From positions 1 through 64,000 of the forward strand of contig HF996829.1 in assembly GCA_000432575.1 (NCBI GenBank): a stretch of DNA of 64,000 nucleotides, written 5' to 3'. The notes beneath the pieces were generated by a model. It ran no database searches. It was not told the origin of the DNA and saw only the letters and a list, made by a program, of their open reading frames with translations. The DNA is from Clostridium sp. CAG:762 (GTDB lineage Bacteria > Bacillota_I > Bacilli_A > RF39 > UBA660). This document shows positions 45,228-51,668 of the stretch, one piece after another (positions within the stretch are counted from its first letter, which is position 1; each line of letters starts with the position of its first letter). Position numbers and translations under genes: made by a program.

Positions 45228-45392
45228 TTAATAAAAACTTTTAATTTTTTCTTTCAACACATAAAATTGTTTTTCATTAATTAATTCTAATTTTAATAAT
45301 TTTGATATTATAGATAAATTAATTGTTTCATCAATAATATTATCTATTTCTATTTGTGTTAATATCTTTTCTTTGTTATCATCTTCTTTCAT
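45228..45392 (-). CDS. Small 54-aa protein before the inner recombinase
   Basis: An ORF too short for routine calling. MKEDDNKEKILTQIEIDNII start, with AAGGGGG 10-11 nt before its ATG. The second half (ISKLLKLELINEKQFYVLKEKI) resembles the SHOCT-type pattern LL..GLI.E.EF..LK.KI. Its position directly ahead of a large serine recombinase is the usual place of the small recombination directionality factor in such elements, which is a hypothesis only. No other motif is visible. Confidence 0.55.
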   Translation of the reverse strand: MKEDDNKEKILTQIEIDNIIDETINLSIISKLLKLELINEKQFYVLKEKIKSFY

Positions 45393-45470
45393 AGTTAAAA
45401 TTACCCCCTTTCTTTTTATTATTTTTTAAACTTCATTTTCATAACTAATCTCAAATCCTTTCCGTTAATT

Positions 45471-45890
45471 TCATCTATAAGGTTTTAACAATTCTTCCAT
45501 TTCTAATCTTTCTTCTTCAATAGGTGGTATTGTTTCTTCTCGTTTTCCATTCCAAACTTCTACACCATCAGGATCCACTCTAATATGTGGACCATTTCTA
45601 CCATTTATTAATTCATCTTCATTATTTGCTATATCTAAAACAGTTATAAATAATTTAATATTGTTATTAGAACTATAAGAATTAAGATAACCCTTAATAA
45701 ATACTTTAGTCCCTTTAACAAAAAAATCTTTATATATTTCATAAAGATTTCGGTTAATATTTAAACTAGAATATACTTTTCTTTTATCATATTTAAGAGT
45801 GGTTAATCCAAACTTAATATAATCTTGATTATTATCCATTATATTATTAATTGTTCCAGATATAATTATTTCATTTAAATCTACATTCAT
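45471..45890 (-). CDS. SSB-like OB-fold protein with GVEVWNG tail
   Basis: 139-aa protein of single-stranded-DNA-binding type. It begins MNVDLNEIIISGTINNIM and has FFVKGTKVFIKGYLNSYSSNNNIKLFITVLDI, the strand-loop-strand pattern of SSB OB-folds (compare GD.V.V.G.L). The C-terminus lacks the DDDIPF tail. Instead it has VDPDGVEVWNGKREETIPPIEEERLEMEELL (read as VDPDGVEVWNGKR and following acidic helix). A similar VDEFGVEYWHGEPIE occurs near the end of the winged-helix protein at 53454. In a mobilizable element it would protect transferred single strands. Ribosome site AAAGGAAATGATAT is moderate. Confidence 0.65.
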   Translation of the reverse strand: MNVDLNEIIISGTINNIMDNNQDYIKFGLTTLKYDKRKVYSSLNINRNLYEIYKDFFVKGTKVFIKGYLNSYSSNNNIKLFITVLDIANNEDELINGRNGPHIRVDPDGVEVWNGKREETIPPIEEERLEMEELLKPYR

Positions 45891-46030
45891 ATATCATTTC
45901 CTTTCGTTTAATTAATTTAAATTATTTAAATAATTTTAAACTTATATTATTTATTATAATTATTTATTAATATTATTTATTCTGTTAGAAGTTATTCGCT
46001 ATACATATAGGCAGTATCTTGCTATTTAAT

Positions 46031-46303
46031 CTAGAAGATATTTGCTAAATATATTTTTCTAGCACTATCGTCATTATCAATTTTAAGATAATTATTTCTT
46101 CTCAAAGTTGTTATTGAACTAGATATAGTTCTTTTAGATACTTTTAATAAATTACTTAAATATCTATTACTTGCATAACAATATCCATCTTTCATTGATA
46201 AAGTTGTTATTAAGCCCATTAATAGTTTAGTAGTAGAAGATAAAACTTCATCTAGTAAAACTACCATCGGTACTTGTATATATTTTAAATTAGTTAAATC
46301 CAT
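46031..46303 (-). CDS. Small winged-helix DNA-binding protein (inner element)
   Basis: 90-aa protein with MDLTNLKYIQVPMVVLLDEV start and a winged-helix core: TLSMKDGYCYASNRYLSNLLKVSKRTISSSITTLRRNNYLKID in consecutive segments. The pattern GYC.ASN.YL..LL.VSKRTIS is that of replication-initiator-like or DnaD/GntR-type helix-turn-helix proteins of small elements. The ATG at 46303 is chosen because AAAGGAGA lies 8 nt before it; the frame is open upstream but crosses a structured leader. A paralog-like protein in the outer element (53454) shares GYCWPTNRYFMKKFDCTKPTVSKSI. Function could be replication or copy control. Confidence 0.65.
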   Translation of the reverse strand: MDLTNLKYIQVPMVVLLDEVLSSTTKLLMGLITTLSMKDGYCYASNRYLSNLLKVSKRTISSSITTLRRNNYLKIDNDDSARKIYLANIF

Positions 46304-46337
46304 AATATCATTCTCCTTTTCTTTAATTTTTTGCAAC

Positions 46338-46510
46338 AAAAAAACTTGTAAACACATATTACAAGCCATAACAATTAATAAACGACTTAAAATAAATACA
46401 CAATGTGAAATAAACACATCTTTAATGGTTGCTTGAAGTAAAACATATAATACATATTTCAATCCCTTTTATTCTTTTTGTTTAGTTCTTTGAAATATGT
46501 TTTACTTCAA
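46338..46510 (-). promoter_or_regulatory. Structured leader with attenuator-like hairpin
   Basis: The noncoding stretch 46304-46603 holds two structures on the minus strand. One is a perfect 16-bp inverted repeat, TTGAAGTAAAACATAT (46433-46448) with ATATGTTTTACTTCAA (46495-46510). Further downstream lies CTTGTAA-TATGTGT-TTACAAG followed by TTTTTTT (46338-46365), a terminator-like hairpin 35 nt before the winged-helix start. The order suggests attenuation or antisense-type control. No protein-coding gene is evident here. Confidence 0.5.
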
Positions 46511-46603
46511 ACTAGTTCATCTCATATTTCTATAAGATAGGTTCTAACATAAGCCTCCAATCTTACTGAACCTTATTTGCTAACGACTATCTATGTGTCT
46601 TCT

Positions 46604-46867
46604 TTAGCAAATGTGATACTCATACATTCCTGTATGATATTCTTTGAATCTTAGATAATTATTATTTTGTAATTGTTCTAAGATTTTTCTTAGTCCTTTG
46701 TTTTTTATTCGAACTGTCTGTTGAATATCTCCTACATTTAGATGTGAGATAGTTCTTTCAAATCCCTCTGCATATAGATATGCAAATATTTCTTTTGCTT
46801 TAGGTTTGATATTCTTATCTTCCCATATCTTGTGGTTTGATATATCTAGATGTTTTAAGTTTCTCAT
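46604..46867 (-). CDS. Small winged-helix protein, 87 aa
   Basis: 87-aa protein with MRNLKHLDISNHKIWEDKNI start. The segment KPKAKEIFAYLYAEGFERTISHLNVGDIQQTVRIKNKGLRKILEQLQNNNYLRFKE, read in pieces, forms a winged helix-turn-helix in which IKPKAKEIFAYLYAEG recalls MarR-like or replication-initiator-like proteins of plasmids. AAAGGAGGACAAG precedes the ATG. It is first in the minus-strand transcript from the 46.92-kb promoter and divergent from the XRE regulator. Likely a regulator or replication accessory; not further identifiable. Confidence 0.6.
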   Translation of the reverse strand: MRNLKHLDISNHKIWEDKNIKPKAKEIFAYLYAEGFERTISHLNVGDIQQTVRIKNKGLRKILEQLQNNNYLRFKEYHTGMYEYHIC

Positions 46868-46914
46868 TCATATCTTGTCCTCCTTTCTTTTTGGAAATTA
46901 AGTTTCCATAATCC

Positions 46915-46992
46915 GACAATACATCATAAATATTATATTGTCAACCCTGTTTCCGTTTTTTTCTTGCATATTTCTATTTTTTGTTATATAAT
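46915..46992. promoter_or_regulatory. Divergent promoters with inverted-repeat operator (inner element)
   Basis: Minus strand: TTGACA (46939-46944), 17 nt, TATTGT (46916-46921). Plus strand: TTGCAT (46964-46969), 17 nt, TATAAT (46987-46992). The inverted repeat GACAATA (46915-46921)/TATTGTC (46936-46942) covers both hexamers of the minus-strand promoter, an arrangement fit for repression by the XRE protein encoded on the plus strand. Confidence 0.6.
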
Positions 46993-47018
46993 TAAGTTGT
47001 CAGAGGAGATGATTAGGA

Positions 47019-47528
47019 ATGTTAAATAAAAAAAAATCTGATGAGACACTTGCAGAATTAGTAAGAAATGCACGAAAAGAAAAAGGATTATCTGCAAGGA
47101 AACTAGCTAACCTACTTAATTTAAGTCATACTGAAATAAATAATATAGAGAGTGGTTATAGAGTTAAGCCATCAATTATTGTATTAAAAGGATTAGAACA
47201 ATATTTAGGTATTCCTTTTACTAAATCTGCAAAACTTGTAGGATATTCAAAAGAAACAATAAAATATGGTGAAGATGAAATTATTGTTAGCTATGAAATG
47301 TATGATAAGAAAATAAAAGAATTTAAAGAAGAAATTAGAAATGCCGAAAATACCATTGAATTAAAAAGACATATAGCAATGGATACAGAAGAATATTTTA
47401 AAGATATACATAATTATTTAAAAGAACAGAAAGATATTGATAAAAAATTATTAGATAAGGCAAATTCTATTGAAAGATTTTTATCAGAAATACAAAGAAA
47501 ATACGAGAGTATTTTCAAAGAAAAATAA
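47019..47528 (+). CDS. XRE-family helix-turn-helix regulator
   Basis: 169-aa regulator. The N-terminal Cro/CI-type helix-turn-helix is ELVRNARKEKGLSARKLANL then LNLSHTEINNIESGYRVKPS. A helix-rich middle and a coiled-coil C-terminus (KKIKEFKEEIRNAENTIELK) follow. AGAGGAGATGA lies before the ATG. It is the only plus-strand gene of the inner element, divergent from the small winged-helix operon, and probably represses it by the inverted repeat between them, as phage-type immunity regulators do. A strong terminator follows at 47521. No peptidase domain (ImmA type) is attached or adjacent. Confidence 0.85.
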   Translation: MLNKKKSDETLAELVRNARKEKGLSARKLANLLNLSHTEINNIESGYRVKPSIIVLKGLEQYLGIPFTKSAKLVGYSKETIKYGEDEIIVSYEMYDKKIKEFKEEIRNAENTIELKRHIAMDTEEYFKDIHNYLKEQKDIDKKLLDKANSIERFLSEIQRKYESIFKEK

Positions 47529-47564
47529 CCTTTTACCATTATTGGTATTAGGTTATTTTTTGTA
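47521..47564 (+). terminator. Terminator of the XRE gene
   Basis: AAAAATAACC (47521-47530) pairs with GGTTATTTTT (47551-47560), with ACCATTATTGGT inside the loop as a second stem. T run at the end. Confidence 0.85.
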
Positions 47565-47650
47565 TAAAAAAGGATATTACGTTTTGTTGCGTTAGCAATG
47601 AAAGTAGTAGACTTTTTTCTTTTTTATGAAGTCATAAGACAAAATAAAAA

Positions 47651-47818
47651 AGGCACCAATACTTTTTACGATAGTTTACAGTATTGGTGCTTATTGGGTT
47701 TTTAAAGGATCTCCTTTGGCACACTATTCCTAGTTGGCATTATGCCGACTTGGTAGTGTGTTACTATAATGGAATTATAGTTTTTAAAAACAGATTAACT
47801 TTATCAATTAATCTGTTT
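47651..47818. repeat. Array of five consecutive hairpins in the inner element
   Basis: In 170 noncoding bases: GCACCAATAC/GTATTGGTGC (47653-47662, 47681-47690); AAAGGA-TC-TCCTTT (47704-47717); CACACTA/TAGTGTG enclosing CCTAGTTGGCAT/ATGCCGACTTGG (47720-47760); CTATAAT-GGA-ATTATAG (about 47764-47780); AAACAGATTAA/TTAATCTGTTT (47788-47798, 47808-47818). The first and last may be terminators of the flanking convergent genes. The three between them have no T runs and could be an origin of transfer or replication, or a structured RNA. No gene is seen in 47529-47833. Confidence 0.6.
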
Positions 47819-47833
47819 AATTTAAATAAATAA

Positions 47834-48982
47834 CTATTTTTTCCTAATTGTTAATACAGCAGGATTTACAGTTCCTTTTTCTTCTGAATCTTCAATACCA
47901 TATTGTTTATTCCAATATTTTCTATATTCTTCACCTTGTTTTGCAAAATGTGATAGAGCATTTGCAGTAGCTCCAGCCATAAATCCACTTAATCCTAACT
48001 CTTCATTGTATACTTGTTGTTCAGCTTCTTCAAATGAAATACCTTCTTCAAATTTCTTCATCATTGAAATAGTTGCTTTAACAACAAATACTGAATAACC
48101 ATCATTACTATTATTATCAGCAAATTGTAACCATTCTTCTGCTGTTTCAGGTTTAACTAAAGTTAATCCCTCTTTCATTAATGTGTATTTAGCTTTTTTA
48201 GCTGCTAAATCTGCACGTTCTATTGCTTTATTTCTTTCTTCTTCGGCTTTTAATCTTCTATCTCTTTGCTTATCAACAATAACATCACCAAAGAATTTTC
48301 TTTTTGAATCTTCAATATCTTCTGGGCTTCTTCTATCATAGCCATATTCTATATATGGATTAGAATATAGTTCTTCGCCAGTTTCTTCTAATGTTATAGA
48401 TGAAATTGCAGAACCATAGCCTATAAATGGTATTCCAGAATGTTCTGTTTCAATATTTGAAAAATAATTTACATTTCTTAATGTATCAGTTTCATTTTGC
48501 TCAACTCCGTACCACCAAGCTTTATATGAAATTCTTTCCCCAATATGTTTTTTTAGGTTTTCAAACATTCTAATAGCATTTTTTTCTTTGCTATGTTTTG
48601 CAATATATTCAGCAAAAGTCATATCTCCTTCTTCCATTGGTAAGAAAGAACCTGCTTGAGTATGGCATACATAATTATAACCATTACATTTCATGTTGCT
48701 AATTAGAATTCTATAATCTGGATTATTTCCATATTTTGCTTTAATTTCATCTAAACTATATCTTTTTCCAAAATAAATCCATCTAGAATAATTTGATTTT
48801 TCACCATCATAAGTTTTTTCACCATCTACAACATATTCTTTGTCGTAAAAACGGAATCCTTGCATTTTACCATCATTTTCAATTTGCATAGGATTTCTTT
48901 CAGTCACTTCTTTTATTGAAGATTCACTAAATAATAGACCTCTGTAAATTTTCTCAACATAAGTTTTAGTTATTTTTTCCAT
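47834..48982 (-). CDS. Unknown 382-aa cargo protein of the inner element
   Basis: Not recognised. Start MEKITKTYVEKIYRGLLFSE with GAAGGGGG before the ATG at 48982; the frame is open further upstream without a site. The N-terminal two thirds look globular with many aromatics (FRFYDKEYVVDGEKTYDGEK, ISYKAWWYGVEQNETDTL, GIPFIGYGSA). A basic coiled coil follows (VDKQRDRRLKAEEERNKAIE), then a C-terminal helical segment (GISFEEAEQQVYNEELGLSG). No transmembrane helix or nucleotide-binding motif. It sits between the hairpin array and a 130-aa unknown gene. As the largest non-core gene of the element it is a candidate for defence, antidefence or stabilisation. Confidence 0.65.
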   Translation of the reverse strand: MEKITKTYVEKIYRGLLFSESSIKEVTERNPMQIENDGKMQGFRFYDKEYVVDGEKTYDGEKSNYSRWIYFGKRYSLDEIKAKYGNNPDYRILISNMKCNGYNYVCHTQAGSFLPMEEGDMTFAEYIAKHSKEKNAIRMFENLKKHIGERISYKAWWYGVEQNETDTLRNVNYFSNIETEHSGIPFIGYGSAISSITLEETGEELYSNPYIEYGYDRRSPEDIEDSKRKFFGDVIVDKQRDRRLKAEEERNKAIERADLAAKKAKYTLMKEGLTLVKPETAEEWLQFADNNSNDGYSVFVVKATISMMKKFEEGISFEEAEQQVYNEELGLSGFMAGATANALSHFAKQGEEYRKYWNKQYGIEDSEEKGTVNPAVLTIRKK

Positions 48983-49077
48983 AATATTTCCCCCTTCAGA
49001 AAATCGTTTAATATAATAGCATAAATTAACTAGAATGTCAAGCAAATCCAACTGATTTGTATTAAAAGCAGGGAAAA

Positions 49078-49470
49078 CTATAATAAATTTAATGAATAAT
49101 AATAATCATATACATTTAATTTTTGGTTAATTATAATATTTATTTCTTCATCATTAAAATCATATTGAAAGATTTTAAATAATAATTCTACTAAAAAATT
49201 TTGCTTTTCTAATAATGATAATTCCATATATTTAGCTGATATAAATAATAAGTTTTTATATTTAGCAAAGTTAGTTATTACTTTTTTATAATTTGAATCT
49301 AATATTCCTAATACTTCTTTTAATAATCTAATGAAACTTTCGTCATATTTAGTAGAAAAACAATTTTCTTCAAGTATATGTATTGCTAATCTAACCTTAT
49401 TAATCCCATTTAAATCATCAATAATATCAACTAAATTCATTACCCTTTCTGTATTATTTTCTAATAGCAT
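49078..49470 (-). CDS. Unknown 130-aa protein
   Basis: Not recognised. Mostly helical (MLLENNTERVMNLVDIIDDL start, then VRLAIHILEENCFSTKYDES and LSLLEKQNFLVELLFKIFQY). No membrane segment or known motif. GGAAGGTGG lies 6-7 nt before the ATG. Its upstream region (49480-49640) contains an imperfect inverted repeat GAGATTAA/TTTAATCTC that may act as terminator for the relaxase gene or as its own leader. It runs in the same direction as the 382-aa gene, about 95 nt before it. Confidence 0.55.
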   Translation of the reverse strand: MLLENNTERVMNLVDIIDDLNGINKVRLAIHILEENCFSTKYDESFIRLLKEVLGILDSNYKKVITNFAKYKNLLFISAKYMELSLLEKQNFLVELLFKIFQYDFNDEEINIIINQKLNVYDYYYSLNLL

Positions 49471-49644
49471 AAATCTTCCACCTTCCTAATTTGCCATTTA
49501 AGGCACTTTATTTCAAAGAACAGATAAGAGATTAAGCTTTACCTTAAAACCTCAATATGAGTGATTAAATTAGGTTTAATCTCGTTTTCTTGTCTTTTTA
49601 TTTATCACTCAAACAATTAAAAAAATCAAGAGTGTTTTTTAATT

Positions 49645-50940
49645 TTATCTACTTAAATCAAAATCATCTTTATCATATTCACCTTCATCATAATCTCTAA
49701 CTCTTTCTTTGTAATAATCAGGTGCTTCAACATATTCAAATAATTCATCTTGATTAGTTGTTCCTTTAGATATTCTTACAACATCTCTCATATCAAACTC
49801 ACTATTGTCATAACAATCTTTAACAACTTCAGCAGTTTCATCTTTAGTATAGTCATTACCTCGTTGTAATAGTTTCCTTAAAAACTTCTTTAATAATTGG
49901 AATAGTTCATTTAATCTATACATTAAACTTCTATTTTCTTGTTCTAGATTTTGATTTTCATATTCTAATTTACTAATTTCTTTATTATACTTTTGATTTT
50001 CTTTTTCAAGTGATTTATAACTATTAGCATAACTATCAACTTCATTAAATATTGTTTGTAGTTTAGGTTGTAATTCCATTACTTTTTTAGATTCACTAAT
50101 AACATTATTCATACTATCAAAAGTATCTTTTTTAACTTTAACAAAATCTTTATCAATAATAAGTGTTTGTTTAGTAGTTTTCATTTTTTCTTCAAAATCA
50201 GCCATTGCTTTATCAATTCTATCATTTCTTACATTTAATTCTTGATTAAGTTTTTTAGTAAGTTTTTTATATTCCTTTATTTTAATATGCTGATTATCAC
50301 TACCTTTAATACCTCGTTCTAAATCATAACCTTTTTCAGTTAGTCTTTTATGATACATATCTTGTAATTGAGATAATTGTAATTTATCTTTGATATATTG
50401 TTTTTTAGATATAGTATATCTTTCAGATTTAGTCCTATTATCTAATTTCTTAACAAGTGGAACAACAACACAATGAATATGTGGTATTTCTTCATCTAAA
50501 TGGACAGTTGCATAAAGTATTTGTTCTTTCTTATAGCCTAAATCATTATAAACAAATTCCATACAAGTATCTGCCCAATCTTTTATTTGTTCTCTAGACA
50601 TATCTTTAAAGAAATTATGTGACGCAGTCATAACTAATTCATCAGCAACACAATTTCTTGAACTATTTAACATTTCGTGATATCTTTTCTTTCTATCAGC
50701 TCGTTCAGTTTTCATTCGTTCATTGTGTTCCTTTTTATATTCTTTTGTTAATTCATCAAAACCTTTAACATACTTAACATTTAATGGAACAAGTTCTATA
50801 TTATTCTTACTTAATTCTATTTTTATATCTTTATTTGATTGATATACTTTCTTTTCACGTTTATTATGTGATCCTATTTGTGCTAAATCAGGTATAGTCA
50901 TAATAGGTTCACTTCTAAATATTGCATAATTTAAATTCAT
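49645..50940 (-). CDS. mob: MobV-family relaxase (Mob/Pre)
   Basis: Nicks oriT and leads transfer of mobilizable plasmids and elements through a helper conjugation system. The N-terminal domain begins MNLNYAIFRSEPIMTIPDLA and IGSHNKREKKVYQSN, and the metal-binding HUH-like motif is VHLDEEIPHIHCVVVPL (about residues 147-163, the HxDExxPHxH signature of MobV). A long coiled coil (about 255-350, KELQPKLQTIFNEVDSYANS region) and an acidic tail follow. 431 aa, typical. AAAGGAGAAAC precedes the ATG. It makes the inner element mobilizable; its oriT should lie just upstream, within about 150 nt. Confidence 0.92.
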   Translation of the reverse strand: MNLNYAIFRSEPIMTIPDLAQIGSHNKREKKVYQSNKDIKIELSKNNIELVPLNVKYVKGFDELTKEYKKEHNERMKTERADRKKRYHEMLNSSRNCVADELVMTASHNFFKDMSREQIKDWADTCMEFVYNDLGYKKEQILYATVHLDEEIPHIHCVVVPLVKKLDNRTKSERYTISKKQYIKDKLQLSQLQDMYHKRLTEKGYDLERGIKGSDNQHIKIKEYKKLTKKLNQELNVRNDRIDKAMADFEEKMKTTKQTLIIDKDFVKVKKDTFDSMNNVISESKKVMELQPKLQTIFNEVDSYANSYKSLEKENQKYNKEISKLEYENQNLEQENRSLMYRLNELFQLLKKFLRKLLQRGNDYTKDETAEVVKDCYDNSEFDMRDVVRISKGTTNQDELFEYVEAPDYYKERVRDYDEGEYDKDDFDLSR

Positions 50941-51087
50941 ATATTGTTTCTCCTTTCTTTTTTACACAACAAAAAAAGATATGTAATTAAACATACCTTA
51001 CATTGCAACTAATCAAAATTAATATTTTTACTTTTACAATCATACTTATTTATTGAATTATATGATTACAAGAACACGACACTTTAA

Positions 51088-51228
51088 TTATCTTAAAACT
51101 GATACTATAACACTCCAATTGCTTTGATTATCTTTTTTATCAGTAATATCTAGTTTTACATAATCTTTATAAAAATCAACAATTCCTTTAAAATAAAGTA
51201 TATCTTGTATATTTTTATTCAATGTCAT
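51088..51228 (-). CDS. 46-aa ORF starting at the inner element's right edge
   Basis: Small ORF MTLNKNIQDILYFKGIVDFY, later VKLDITDKKDNQSNWSVIVS. It has no recognisable domain. Its ATG overlaps the stop of the truncated BRO reading frame (ATGA), so translation of the interrupted BRO gene could be coupled to it. It lacks an independent ribosome site. In the excised circle it would instead lie next to the recombinase gene. It could encode an excision factor or be chance; the fit at the junction is the main argument. Confidence 0.4.
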   Translation of the reverse strand: MTLNKNIQDILYFKGIVDFYKDYVKLDITDKKDNQSNWSVIVSVLR

Positions 51229-51245
51229 TTTATACAAAACACTTC
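51223..51245. other. Inner element attachment site, right junction
   Basis: Crossover TC at 51244-51245, flanked on the element side by TGTCATTTTATACAAAACAC (about 51223-51242). TGTCATTT here is the inverted partner of the TGTCATTT arm on the coding strand at the left junction, equally spaced (14 nt) from the crossover. Confidence 0.75.
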
Positions 51246-51554
51246 TGCATTCTTGCTAGGAACTGATTCAATAATTCTAAACATTCCTTCAATATCAACA
51301 ACGTCAGTCATACGATATTTTCCATCTTGTGCTTTTAATTTTAAAGCGTGACAATTTGTCACGGTTTCATTTCCTTCTTCTTTTAAACGTTGCTTAAGTT
51401 TTCTCCAATAGGCTTGCTTATCCTTACTTTCCGAAATAACTCCAACAAAATCAACAACACTTATAAAATATTTTTCTTGTTCCTTATCCCAAACAGTTCT
51501 AATTGTTTCATTATTAAACATTTTATTTACTAAATGCATTTTATCTTGATTCAT
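51225..51554 (-). pseudogene. BRO/antirepressor-type protein, 5' fragment
   Basis: N-terminal half of a Bro-N protein: MNQDKMHLVNKMFNNETIRT, WDKEQEKYFISVVDFVGVIS, RKLKQRLKEEGNETVTNCHA and YRMTDVVDIEGMFRIIESVP. At SKNAE (crossover 51244-51245) the reading leaves the gene and ends after five element-encoded codons (VFCIK). The missing half (PIKQWLAKLG onward) is at 42923-43464. Such proteins act as phage antirepressors or DNA-damage-linked regulators (DinD-like), so disruption may have altered control of the outer element. AGGTATCTTATG region: GGAGGTATC precedes the start, so this fragment is probably still translated. Confidence 0.88.
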
Positions 51555-51668
51555 AAGATACCTCCTTTGCTGTATATATTATATCAAATATTTGTTCTTT
51601 TTTCAACATTTGTATAAGTAGTTTATCAATTATTTTATGTACACATTGTCGCAAGTTACGACAAAGTT

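Larger units (their letters stand above)
43463..51245. mobile_element. Inner mobilizable element (MobV relaxase, serine recombinase), nested in the BRO gene
   Basis: About 7.8 kb between TC dinucleotides at 43463-43464 and 51244-51245 (GA on the coding strand). Removal rebuilds the BRO frame (...AAT GCA GAG CCT ATA...). Joining the ends gives an attP with 8-bp arms TGTCATTT/AAATGACA exactly centred on the GA dinucleotide. Genes: serine recombinase, 54-aa ORF, SSB-like protein, two winged-helix proteins, a divergent XRE regulator, 382-aa and 130-aa unknowns, MobV relaxase, 46-aa ORF. With a relaxase but no conjugation machinery it is an integrative mobilizable element. Confidence 0.9.
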
